A DNA stretch of 5,832 bases from CAYNYM01 sp049366815. GTDB lineage: Bacteria > Desulfobacterota > DSM-4660 > Desulfatiglandales > HGW-15. The notes under the pieces are model-generated. The model was given only the letters and a program-made list of their open reading frames with translations. It searched no databases and was not told the DNA's origin. Below, in pieces: positions 1 through 5,778 of this stretch; the stretch's first letter is position 1; each line of letters begins with the position of its first letter. The translations under genes were made by a program, and so were the position numbers. Where the stretch lies: assembly GCA_049366815.1 (NCBI GenBank), contig JBMNCO010000259.1, positions 1-5,832 of the forward strand, in the 5' to 3' direction.

Positions 1-17
1 GTCCTCCCGCTGGTCAC

Positions 18-71
18 TTCAGAAAGGGTGCATGATTTCCACACAGTTATTGGAACGGGCTAAATTCATAC
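18..71 (+). repeat. Left copy of 54-base terminal inverted repeat
   Basis: This stretch matches the reverse complement of 5779-5832 at 52 of 54 bases, the two differences being at positions 29 and 56. It contains an imperfectly spaced palindrome, TTCCA at 37-41 and TGGAA at 51-55 with nine bases between. Homology stops sharply at 71, so this inner edge looks like a true boundary. On the outer side only bases 1-17 remain, and they cannot be compared because the right copy runs to the window edge. It could be the end of a dispersed mobile or intergenic element whose body lies outside the window, or a duplicated gene start. The repeat is seen directly; its nature is inferred. Confidence 0.9.
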
Positions 72-97
72 AGAAATTTAACATTTTAGGCCCTTGA
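32..97 (+). other. Possible truncated gene start (21 codons) inside the left repeat
   Basis: An ATG at 32 follows an AGAAAGGG ribosome-site-like stretch (21-28) by three bases and opens a short frame, MISTQLLERAKFIQKFNILGP, ending in TGA at 95-97. The first 13 residues are identical in the right-hand repeat copy, where the only base change within those codons (CGG to AGG, both Arg) is silent. After the repeat edge the two peptides diverge. This would fit the 5' stub of a repeated gene cut off by rearrangement. A single silent change is weak evidence, and the frame could be chance. I do not recognise the peptide. Confidence 0.25.
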
Positions 98-142
98 AAA
101 TTACCCCATCACGGAGGGGCCATGGCCCAAATTGCAGGGCCT
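88..142. terminator. Nested GC-rich inverted repeats, terminator-like
   Basis: AGGCCCT (88-94) pairs with AGGGCCT (136-142). Within this lies the 12-base perfect palindrome GGGCCATGGCCC (117-128). A smaller hairpin, GGCCC (124-128) with GGGCC (137-141), is followed on the plus strand by TTTTC, so the best terminator reading is for transcripts coming from the left end of the window. On the minus strand, just past the methyltransferase stop, the same stems can form but no U-run follows. It could still help end the minus-strand operon. The structures are seen; the function is inferred. Confidence 0.35.
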
Positions 143-163
143 TTTCAAACAGCTAAACTCATA

Positions 164-718
164 TCAGATTTTCAAGGGTTTTCTGCAGACAATGCGTGCA
201 ACGGCCCTGTCCGGGTCCTGTTCAATCCCCTCAGAATGGTAAATCAGATCCCAGTCCTTGAACCAGCCCTTCAATTCACCGGGTTTGAGGAGGAAGTCGG
301 GATTACGGGGTTTCCCGAAACGGGCCTGTTCAATCGTAAAGGTCTCATAGATGAGGATGCCCCCGTCGATCAATGCCTTCCTGATACAGGGGATCAGGGG
401 GCGGTGGAGGTAGCGAAAGACGATGATCCCGCCGAAAAGGTCCTGATTCAAGGGGTTGACCCCTTTCTCTTCCAGATCCACCTGCCGGATGTCGACCTGC
501 AGAGCCTTCTCCTCGGCCAGTCTTCTTGCCTGCCCCAAGGCGTCGGATGATCGATCCATCAGGACCACGGAAAGTCCCTGCTCGGCCAGAAACAGGCCGT
601 TGCGCCCATCACCGCAGGCCAGATCCAGAACCGCACCCTTCATGGTCGTTGGGGAAAACAGATGACTATAGTCGAGAAGCAGTTGAGCCGGCTCCGACAT
701 CTTGTGCTCGTCAGACAA
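164..718 (-). CDS. Class I SAM-dependent methyltransferase, substrate unknown
   Basis: This 184-residue cytosolic protein has the single-domain Rossmann fold of class I methyltransferases. Glycine-rich motif I, VLDLACGDGRNG, is at residues 30-41. The acidic residue ending strand 2, expected to hold the ribose, is Asp55 in VLMDRS. A likely adenine-contacting Asp80 follows strand 3. The later strand pattern GGILIYETF (118-126) is also typical. The length matches small TehB-like or type 11/12 methyltransferases. Nothing identifies the methyl acceptor, and assignment as a tellurite-resistance TehB would be over-reach. The start is a TTG chosen because AAGGAGG sits five bases upstream; the first ATG (codon 7) lies too far from it. 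The gene begins 18 bases after the membrane-protein stop and is probably the last gene of the minus-strand operon. Confidence 0.85.
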   Translation of the reverse strand: MSDEHKMSEPAQLLLDYSHLFSPTTMKGAVLDLACGDGRNGLFLAEQGLSVVLMDRSSDALGQARRLAEEKALQVDIRQVDLEEKGVNPLNQDLFGGIIVFRYLHRPLIPCIRKALIDGGILIYETFTIEQARFGKPRNPDFLLKPGELKGWFKDWDLIYHSEGIEQDPDRAVARIVCRKPLKI

Positions 719-723
719 AGCAA

Positions 724-730
724 CCTCCTT
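724..730 (-). promoter_or_regulatory. Ribosome binding site deciding a TTG start
   Basis: The minus strand reads AAGGAGG, then five bases, then TTG. This is a consensus-strength Shine-Dalgarno site at good spacing for the TTG at 718, and about 23 bases from the first in-frame ATG. It therefore favours the TTG start of the methyltransferase. Confidence 0.75.
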
Positions 731-736
731 GTTTCA

Positions 737-1480
737 TTATAGGATCTCAGGCGATGCATCGGGTTTGAAGGGGTTTATCCGGACGGCAAGAGAGAACATG
801 TAGGGGTAGTTCTCGCTTAGGTGTTTCATGTAGTCCAGCCACTCGACGATGATCAATTTATAGGCCCGCTCGATATCGGCGGAAATATGTCCGGAGTCGA
901 TATCTGAAAGGCGTCTGAGGTCTTTCCTGTAGATCAGTTCTTCAGTGAGATGAAACACGGCCCAGAGCAGATCCGTGAATGTATCATGTTCGAAGAGGTT
1001 GGGATTTTCAAGCATGCGCAGGAGAAAGCCCCGCTTTTCATGGAGCAGGTTCCTCAATTCCACAAAGCCTTCGCCCTGGATATCGATGCGGCAGTCATGG
1101 GCTTTCAAGCTGTTTTTCAATCTGGTGTATTCCTTTTTGGTAAAGCTCCCATCCTGGACCTTTTCCTGAATGCGTTCACAATTCATATCAAATTTTGAAA
1201 AGACCTTGATCAGCTCATATCCCACCTCGCTGAAGAAGGCCCCTATCAACATATTCAGTTTTTCCATCAGGGTCTTTTTTTCACGCTCGGTCAATAACCT
1301 GTGAATGATCAGGGTGACCAGCAGGACCTCAATGGGGACAAAGGCGACATCTCCCACGAGAAAGATAAAGATGTGATGAGGATCCCTGAAAAGGAGGTAA
1401 TGGGCCACGTAAAAGAGGGTGGAAAGGGCGAGCAGGGCAATCATCAGAAGCGTCTGCCAACTCAAGCGTGATCGTCTCAT
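737..1480 (-). CDS. Uncharacterised membrane protein with two N-terminal helices
   Basis: This 247-residue protein has two predicted membrane helices near the N terminus, about residues 10-31 and 37-60, separated by a short loop (FRDPHH). A long, charged, mostly helical region of about 185 residues follows and is probably cytosolic. The C terminus has a distinctive stretch, EWLDYMKHLSENYPYMFSLA (213-232), then VRINPF. From memory, similar 'YPYLFSLA.R.NPF' endings occur in hypothetical proteins of sulfate reducers and some archaea, but I cannot name a family or function. The frame stays open upstream to 1972, but the real start is taken as the ATG at 1480. That codon overlaps the threonine aldolase stop as ATGA, implying translational coupling, and everything upstream is out-of-frame aldolase sequence. 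No enzymatic motif is visible; a sensory, scaffold or regulatory role is only a guess. Confidence 0.8.
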   Translation of the reverse strand: MRRSRLSWQTLLMIALLALSTLFYVAHYLLFRDPHHIFIFLVGDVAFVPIEVLLVTLIIHRLLTEREKKTLMEKLNMLIGAFFSEVGYELIKVFSKFDMNCERIQEKVQDGSFTKKEYTRLKNSLKAHDCRIDIQGEGFVELRNLLHEKRGFLLRMLENPNLFEHDTFTDLLWAVFHLTEELIYRKDLRRLSDIDSGHISADIERAYKLIIVEWLDYMKHLSENYPYMFSLAVRINPFKPDASPEIL

Positions 1481-2565
1481 GGTTTGATGACCTTTACTGT
1501 CTTCACTGCCGCAGGGGCAACAGGGTTTGTCGCTTTGACGACCCGGCCGATGATCGCCAGGGCCTCTTCCACCTGGGCCCGGGTCACATCCAGATGGGTC
1601 ACGGCCCGCGCAGTATATTTCCCCAGGACCGAAATCCTGACCCCGTAGGGCCTCAAACGCCGGTCGAACTCTTCGGCCGTGAGACCCAGCCCGGAGACGT
1701 CGAAAAAGACAAGATTGGTGTCCACCGGCTCGACGCTGATTCCTTCCATGGCGGCAAGACCATGCGCCAGGACCTGGGCGTTTTCGTGGTCCTCCCCCAG
1801 GCGGGCCACGTGATGTTGAAGGGCGTAGAGCGCCCCTGCTGCGATGATACCGGCCTGCCGCATGGCACCGCCGAACTGATGCTTCCAGCGCCAGGCCTCT
1901 TCTATGAATGCCTTGGTGCCGGCCAGGGCGGCCCCCACGGGCGCGCCAAGGCCCTTGCTGAAGTCGATCCAAACGGAATCAAAGGGCGCGGAAAAGTCCC
2001 TGGCGGAAACACCGGTTGCGATGACGGCGTTGAGAAGACGCGCGCCGTCCATATGGCAGGAAAGACCCTGTTCGCGGGCGAGACCACAGACTTCCTCTAT
2101 GGTTTCCAGGGGCCAGACGCTGCCGCCCCCCAGGTTCGAGGTCTGTTCGATGAGGATCATCCTGGAGCGGGGGGAGTGGTTGTCCCGCGGTCGAATGGCG
2201 TCCCGGACCTGCTCGGCCGAGAAGATGCCCCGCCTGCCGGCCACGGGGAAAATGGAAGCCCCGCTGAGGGCGGCCGCACCTCCCGCTTCAAAATGCCGGA
2301 TGTGGGCCGTGACGTCCATGATGATCTCGTCCCCGCCTCTGCAGTGAGTCCGGGTGGCGATCTGGTTGCACATGGTGCCGGAGGGAAGAAACATGGCGTC
2401 TTCTTTGCCCAGGAGATTGCAGACCCTGTCCACGAGTTCGTTGACGGTCGGGTCTTCCTTCTGTTGCTCATCACCGACCGGGGCATTACAGATCGCTTGC
2501 CGCATGCCCGGGGTCGGGCGTGTTATGGTGTCGCTGTAAAGATCAATCAGGATATTTTGACTCAT
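1477..2565 (-). CDS. ltaE: Low-specificity L-threonine aldolase (PLP-dependent)
   Basis: This is a 362-residue cytosolic fold-type I PLP enzyme of the threonine aldolase/beta-eliminating lyase family. It would cleave L-threonine or L-allo-threonine to glycine and acetaldehyde. Motifs run in family order: SDTITRPTPGMR (11-22), EDPTVNEL (37-44), the phosphate-binding PSGTMCN (61-67), His88 in AHIRHFEAGG matching the PLP-stacking histidine of the E. coli enzyme, HMDGARL (171-177) with Asp173 and Arg176, and the Schiff-base Lys204 in DFSKGLGAPVG. GDEQQ (31-35) replaces the GDDVY of E. coli LtaE, so it belongs to a different branch, and the stereochemical preference cannot be read from sequence. 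The last 18 residues form an Ala/Val/Lys-rich tail beyond the usual fold. GAGGAG lies 11 bases before the ATG, a slightly long spacing. It overlaps the membrane-protein gene by four bases. Confidence 0.93.
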   Translation of the reverse strand: MSQNILIDLYSDTITRPTPGMRQAICNAPVGDEQQKEDPTVNELVDRVCNLLGKEDAMFLPSGTMCNQIATRTHCRGGDEIIMDVTAHIRHFEAGGAAALSGASIFPVAGRRGIFSAEQVRDAIRPRDNHSPRSRMILIEQTSNLGGGSVWPLETIEEVCGLAREQGLSCHMDGARLLNAVIATGVSARDFSAPFDSVWIDFSKGLGAPVGAALAGTKAFIEEAWRWKHQFGGAMRQAGIIAAGALYALQHHVARLGEDHENAQVLAHGLAAMEGISVEPVDTNLVFFDVSGLGLTAEEFDRRLRPYGVRISVLGKYTARAVTHLDVTRAQVEEALAIIGRVVKATNPVAPAAVKTVKVIKP

Positions 2566-2677
2566 GATGCAAACGACTCCTCAGGACCAAAAGGACCTGT
2601 CGGTACTCTTTCGTCCGGAACGGTAAACGGATCCCCGAAAGGGTTTCGTCCCTCTTTAGGGGGCATCTCCCCCGCCC
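2566..2677. other. Structured 112-base spacer between nim-like gene and threonine aldolase
   Basis: Just past the Nim-like stop is a perfect GGGGG-CATCT-CCCCC hairpin (2659-2673). Next to it, CGAAAGGGTTTCG (2636-2648) is an inverted repeat, and CCC-GAAA-GGG (2634-2643) is a possible tetraloop hairpin. None is followed by a U-run on the minus strand, so this is not a clear intrinsic terminator. It could be a processing or stability element, or a leader for the aldolase transcript. I see no convincing promoter. Confidence 0.45.
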
Positions 2678-3142
2678 TCACAGGTCCCCTGACTTTTTGC
2701 CTGTCATACTTTCTATATCCACCTTTATCACACAGGTTTTCCCCAGGATTTTTTCTTCATAATCGAATGATGAGGGACCCGCGTAATGTTCCATGATGAT
2801 TGCCAACGCCCTGTGTTTGGCCGCAGGGTCCTCAATCAGGGAGGCCTTGCCGAATCCCACGACGCTGCGGAATTTCATGCCCCATTTGCAGGCCGCTTCG
2901 GATCGGATGAGTTCCCGGTCCGTATCACATTCAAAACAGACCGCGCTGTTTTTCCTGAGGATGTCCATCTTCTTACCCTCTTGGGCCGTATGAAAATAGA
3001 GGGTGTTGTCCCTGTAACCGAAGCAGAGGGGGATGATGTAGGGGAGGGTGCCGTCGGCCATGCCGAGTCTGCAGACCTGCGCCTTGAGTATGATGTCCTC
3101 GATTTCATTCCTGTCCGTTATTTCCTTTTCTTTCCTTCTCAT
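2678..3142 (-). CDS. Nim-like FMN-binding protein, pyridoxamine 5'-phosphate oxidase fold
   Basis: This 154-residue protein belongs to the split-barrel flavoprotein group that includes the 5-nitroimidazole-resistance (Nim) proteins (Pyridox_ox_2 type). Family features are visible in order: CRLGMADGTLPYIIPLCFGY (24-43), the hallmark YFHTAQEGKKMDILRKN (49-65) with His51 and the EGKK flavin-phosphate segment, FRSVVGFGKA (91-100), and the C-terminal VDIESMTGKKS (141-151). The usual length is 150-170. Such proteins bind FMN and are thought to be reductases or oxidases of small molecules; most chromosomal copies have no proven substrate, and drug resistance should not be inferred. The ATG at 3142 has CAGGAG eight bases upstream. 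It lies 78 bases after phosphofructokinase on the same strand with no obvious terminator between. Confidence 0.9.
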   Translation of the reverse strand: MRRKEKEITDRNEIEDIILKAQVCRLGMADGTLPYIIPLCFGYRDNTLYFHTAQEGKKMDILRKNSAVCFECDTDRELIRSEAACKWGMKFRSVVGFGKASLIEDPAAKHRALAIIMEHYAGPSSFDYEEKILGKTCVIKVDIESMTGKKSGDL

Positions 3143-3220
3143 GTCTGAAGCTCCTGTCTGAACCGAAAACGATCATAGGGGCGGTGATGGAAGGTTCGCC
3201 GCGACCGATCCTGCTGATTC

Positions 3221-4510
3221 CTAAAGCATTGATTTCGGCTGCCCGGTGCAGGTCAGAACATTATTCCAGAGCCTTCCTTTGGGGTTGATCTGCTTGCGTG
3301 TGGAAACGGCCAGGGGAATGGGCACGTGGGTGAATTGGTTTTTCCAGAAACCGACGACCATATTGGTCCTTCCCGCCATGCCCGCATGCACCGCATTATG
3401 GCCAAGCAGCAGGCAGAAGGCCGAGTCATGGGCGTTGGCCGGGAGGCTGCGTATGGTGTAACTCGGGTCGATGTATTTCAGTTCCACGTCCACGGCGATC
3501 CGGTCAAAAAAGGATTTGATCCTGTCCCTCAGAAATAGGCCGATGTCTCCAAGTCGAACGTTTCCCGAGGCGTCTTTCTCTCCTGTCTCACCCATCAGAT
3601 CCTGCCCGGCGCCCTCACCGACCACGATGACGGCATGAGTTCTGCGGTCGATGCGATCTTTCAGGGCCTCCAGAAAACCCTCCAGACTGAAGGCGACCTC
3701 CGGCACCAGACAAAAGTTGACTGCATTGTTGGCAAGGCTGGAAAAGGCGGCGATGAATCCCGAATGCCGTCCCATCAATTTGACAAGACCGATGCCGTTT
3801 CTCGCCCCTTCAGCCTCCGTGTGGGCCGAGTAGATGGATTCCGTGGCCTCTGAAACCGCGGTTTCAAAGCCGAAAGACTGCTCCACGCAGGAGATATCAT
3901 TGTCAATGGTCTTGGGGATCCCGATCACGCTGATCTTCAGATTGCGGCGACCGATCTCCTCGGAGATCTTCTCCGCCCCACGCAGGGTCCCGTCTCCTCC
4001 GATGGCGAAGAGGATTCCCACATTCATGCGTTCCAGGGTGTCGACCATCTCAGAGATGTCTTGGGGACCCCGGGATGAACCGAGAATCGTGCCCCCCTTG
4101 AGATGAATATCCTTTACTTCCTGGATATTCAATTCCAGGGGCGTGTGGGCATGTCTGTAGGTGAGCCCCTCGTAGCCGTAGCGGAAACCGAACACCGTCT
4201 TTACACCGTAGTTGTGATAGAGCCCGAGGACAATGGCCCGGATCACATCGTTCAATCCGGGACAGATTCCGCCGCAGGTCACGATGCCGCACTTGAGCTT
4301 GGAAGGGTCAAAGAATATCTTCTCCCTTGGGCCGGCCATCTCGAAGTGGGGGGGCTCTTTCCCCTCATCTGCAAAGGCCCTGATATTTTCGAGATTGTCA
4401 TGGTATAGGACATGTTCTCCCGGCCTGACGAATTCAATGCCGGACATGGGCGAGGGAATGCGGCTTTCGCCCAGTCTCGACACCTCGAGCGATGAATCAA
4501 GATTCAGCAC
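3221..4510 (-). CDS. 6-phosphofructokinase, ATP-type by motif (plant/trypanosome-like clade)
   Basis: It phosphorylates fructose 6-phosphate to fructose 1,6-bisphosphate in glycolysis. At 429 residues it is longer than E. coli PfkA (320) because of an N-terminal extension of about 70 residues (REKIFFDPSK at 62-71 leads into the core), as in plant, trypanosomatid and spirochaete enzymes. Core motifs are CGIVTCGGICPGLN (74-87), the donor site GGDGTLRGA (171-179), PKTIDNDI (199-206) with the catalytic base Asp203, MGRHSGF (246-252), VVGEGAGQDL (296-305), and YIDPSYTIRS (346-355). Gly174, where pyrophosphate-dependent enzymes have Asp, points to ATP. Lys200, where E. coli has Gly, is the residue of the pyrophosphate lineage. 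This mixed pair is known in trypanosome PFK. The start is a GTG placed by GGAGG five bases upstream. It is the first gene of the minus-strand run. The donor should be confirmed biochemically. Confidence 0.93.
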   Translation of the reverse strand: MLNLDSSLEVSRLGESRIPSPMSGIEFVRPGEHVLYHDNLENIRAFADEGKEPPHFEMAGPREKIFFDPSKLKCGIVTCGGICPGLNDVIRAIVLGLYHNYGVKTVFGFRYGYEGLTYRHAHTPLELNIQEVKDIHLKGGTILGSSRGPQDISEMVDTLERMNVGILFAIGGDGTLRGAEKISEEIGRRNLKISVIGIPKTIDNDISCVEQSFGFETAVSEATESIYSAHTEAEGARNGIGLVKLMGRHSGFIAAFSSLANNAVNFCLVPEVAFSLEGFLEALKDRIDRRTHAVIVVGEGAGQDLMGETGEKDASGNVRLGDIGLFLRDRIKSFFDRIAVDVELKYIDPSYTIRSLPANAHDSAFCLLLGHNAVHAGMAGRTNMVVGFWKNQFTHVPIPLAVSTRKQINPKGRLWNNVLTCTGQPKSML

Positions 4511-4515
4511 GGCTG

Positions 4516-4520
4516 CCTCC
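4516..4520 (-). promoter_or_regulatory. Ribosome binding site for GTG start of phosphofructokinase
   Basis: The minus strand reads GGAGG-CAGCC-GTG, a good Shine-Dalgarno site five bases before the GTG at 4510. It supports this GTG over the internal ATG at codon 22. Confidence 0.7.
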
Positions 4521-4577
4521 GATGAAAATCGTCTTTACTGAAATGGACTGGCTGGCACTGCGAAAACGACCTGAACC

Positions 4578-4607
4578 AAGATACACTATCAAAGGGCATT
4601 TAGACAA
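4578..4607 (-). promoter_or_regulatory. Weak sigma-70-like promoter candidate for phosphofructokinase operon
   Basis: On the minus strand TTGTCT (4607-4602) and TATCTT (4583-4578) are separated by 18 bases. Each matches four of six consensus bases. The position, about 70 bases before the GTG start, is sensible, but the match is weak enough to occur by chance. Confidence 0.2.
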
Positions 4608-4630
4608 GGACCTTGAAACCCCATGGGAAA

Positions 4631-4654
4631 AGGCGCCTGTCTTTGGACGCGCCT
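4631..4654 (+). other. Strong hairpin in the divergent spacer
   Basis: AGGCGC (4631-4636) pairs with GCGCCT (4649-4654). After a two-base bulge (CT), GTC (4639-4641) pairs with GAC (4646-4648) around the loop TTTG. No U-run follows, so it is not an intrinsic terminator. It may be part of a structured leader, a small RNA, or a protein-binding palindrome. Confidence 0.45.
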
Positions 4655-4827
4655 GATCCCGGTGCGGGTGTCCGTTCGAGATGCGGGAGCGTCAGGATCG
4701 GACCTGTCGGCACCCCGGGAAATTGTCTCCAAAAAAGAGAAAAAAACTGGTATGGTTGCCTTTTGCATCGCCTTCGTTGTGATAAGCATCAAGTTTTTGG
4801 GACAATTCAGACAGGAACCCTGCGGAA

Positions 4828-5691
4828 ATGACGGACCTGATCAAGGCCCTTCGAAAACGGGGCATAAGATTTGTTTTCGGTATGATATTGACGCTCTGCG
4901 CCGTCCAGGGCGGGAGGGTCTGCAGAGCGGAGAAGGAAGGACTCTTCCCCTTCGGCCCCGGCGAAAAACTGGTTTTCGAGGCGAGGTGGGAATTTATCAA
5001 GGCAGGGGAGGCCGTCCTTGAAATTTTGCCTCTGGAAGAGATCGACGGTGTGGAGGCCCTCCATTTTGTCATGCACGTGAAGACTGTTCCATTTGTGGAT
5101 GTCTTTTATATGGTCCGGGACAGGATGGACTCCTATGTGGATGCCTCAATGACGCATGCTCTCCTTTACAAAAAACATCAGGAAGGAAGGCGTAAAAGGG
5201 AAATCGTCGTCACCCTGGACTGGGAAAAAGGGGAGGCCCGATATACCCAATCGGGCCAAAAAAGAGACCCCGTGCATCTCATGCCCGGTGCCTTTGATCC
5301 CCTGTCCGTATTCTACGCCTTTCGGAAAAATGAACTGGAAGTGGGCGGGGAGATCAGGGTCCCCGTGACGGACGGTAAAAAGTGCATCCTTGGCAAGGCG
5401 AGGGTTATAAGGATGGAGCGAATCCGGATCAAGAGCGGTGCCTATGATACCTATCTGGTGGAGCCTGACCTCGAGCATCTCGGCGGGGTGTTTGAAAAGA
5501 GCAAGGACGCCGAACTTCAGATCTGGGTGTCGGCGGATACCTCGCGGATTCCCCTCAGGGTCAAAAGCAGGGTGGCCGTGGGCAGTTTTTATGCAGAACT
5601 CATCCATGTCCAAGGGATAACCCCCCCGGCACCGCGTTACGTCCGTAGTTCACCTGATCGCAGGGGGTGTTGCTTCCGGTCTCCCTTTTGA
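4828..5691 (+). CDS. Secreted DUF3108-domain protein, possibly with altered C terminus
   Basis: This 287-residue protein starts with a signal peptide: basic MTDLIKALRKRGIR, a hydrophobic core FVFGMILTLCAVQG (15-28), and likely cleavage near CRA-EKEG (residues 34/35), so it should be periplasmic. The mature part fits DUF3108: GEKLVFEARWEFIKAGEAVL (45-64), an early beta strand with the F-x-W/V-x-A-G pattern; FDPLSVFYAFR (156-166); and a final IPLRVKSRVAVGSFYAEL (241-258), where family members usually end. The family is a predicted beta-rich envelope protein without known biochemical function. The last 25 residues or so, GITPPAPRYVRSSPDRRGCC and beyond, look unlike the domain and run into the region before the right repeat, so the native 3' end may have been lost. 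The ATG at 4828 has only a weak ribosome site (AGGA 11 bases upstream). It is transcribed divergently from phosphofructokinase. Confidence 0.85.
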   Translation: MTDLIKALRKRGIRFVFGMILTLCAVQGGRVCRAEKEGLFPFGPGEKLVFEARWEFIKAGEAVLEILPLEEIDGVEALHFVMHVKTVPFVDVFYMVRDRMDSYVDASMTHALLYKKHQEGRRKREIVVTLDWEKGEARYTQSGQKRDPVHLMPGAFDPLSVFYAFRKNELEVGGEIRVPVTDGKKCILGKARVIRMERIRIKSGAYDTYLVEPDLEHLGGVFEKSKDAELQIWVSADTSRIPLRVKSRVAVGSFYAELIHVQGITPPAPRYVRSSPDRRGCCFRSPF

Positions 5692-5737
5692 TGCCTCGAA
5701 AGCAAGTCGCGCATCTTATCGTTGATCCGGCGGTGCC
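5628..5737. repeat. Short 8-base inverted repeat pair around the DUF3108 gene end
   Basis: GGCACCGC (5628-5635) is the reverse complement of GCGGTGCC (5730-5737), enclosing 94 bases that include the DUF3108 stop. It might mark a small insertion or a weak stem, but an 8-base pair at this distance can occur by chance. Confidence 0.2.
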
Positions 5738-5778
5738 TTGTTGAGGGCGGAAAGTTGTCGTCTGTTCATTGTTTTTAC
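5692..5778. other. Short non-coding stretch before right repeat
   Basis: Between the DUF3108 stop and the repeat I find no gene and no terminator with a U-run for the plus-strand transcript, unless GCGGTGCC (5730-5737) forms part of one. This absence fits a disturbed gene end. Confidence 0.4.

Larger units (their letters stand above)
4511..4827. other. Divergent 317-base spacer with structured core
   Basis: No gene is evident between the divergent phosphofructokinase and DUF3108 starts. The middle (about 4631-4716) is GC-rich and full of inverted repeats: a strong hairpin at 4631-4654, CCCG-GTG-CGGG (4658-4668), GTCCG (4670-4674) with CGGAC (4699-4703), and GGGTG (4666-4670) with CACCCC (4711-4716). 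A purine tract rich in A follows (4730-4748). Promoters for both directions must lie here if the genes are transcribed independently, but no strong sigma-70 match stands out. The spacer could hold a structured 5' leader for the DUF3108 transcript or a small RNA. Confidence 0.5.

Noticed and set aside
37..50. DnaA-box-like sequence in the repeat (TTTCCACA plus nearby TTAT)
   Set aside because: It is not a proper TTATCCACA match, there is no cluster of boxes and no AT-rich unwinding region, so no replication origin is claimed.
122..550. Plus-strand frame of 142 codons across the methyltransferase
   Set aside because: It is antisense to a convincing methyltransferase, has no ribosome site and no domain features.
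1481..1972. Upstream extension of the membrane-protein frame to 411 residues
   Set aside because: The extra 164 residues are Arg/Gly-rich out-of-frame aldolase sequence. The ATG at 1480 with ATGA overlap is the natural start.
1468..2796. Long plus-strand open frame of 442 codons antisense to threonine aldolase
   Set aside because: It covers a gene with complete PLP-enzyme motifs on the other strand, its product has no recognisable domain, and long antisense frames are common in GC-rich coding DNA.
4728..4748. A-rich tract read as a minus-strand U-run terminator
   Set aside because: No stable stem precedes the U-run on the minus strand, and it lies upstream of the phosphofructokinase start where a terminator has no obvious gene to end.
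4623..5021. Plus-strand frame of 132 codons overlapping the spacer and DUF3108 start
   Set aside because: It shifts out of frame with the signal peptide and DUF3108 domain, and the product is Arg/Gly-rich with no family features.
5146..5613. Minus-strand frame of 155 codons within the DUF3108 gene
   Set aside because: It is a shadow antisense to a supported secreted protein.
5628..5737. Integron attC site or small mobile element at the DUF3108 gene end
   Set aside because: The 8-base inverted ends lack the attC core GTTRRRY/RYYYAAC arrangement and no target duplication is visible.
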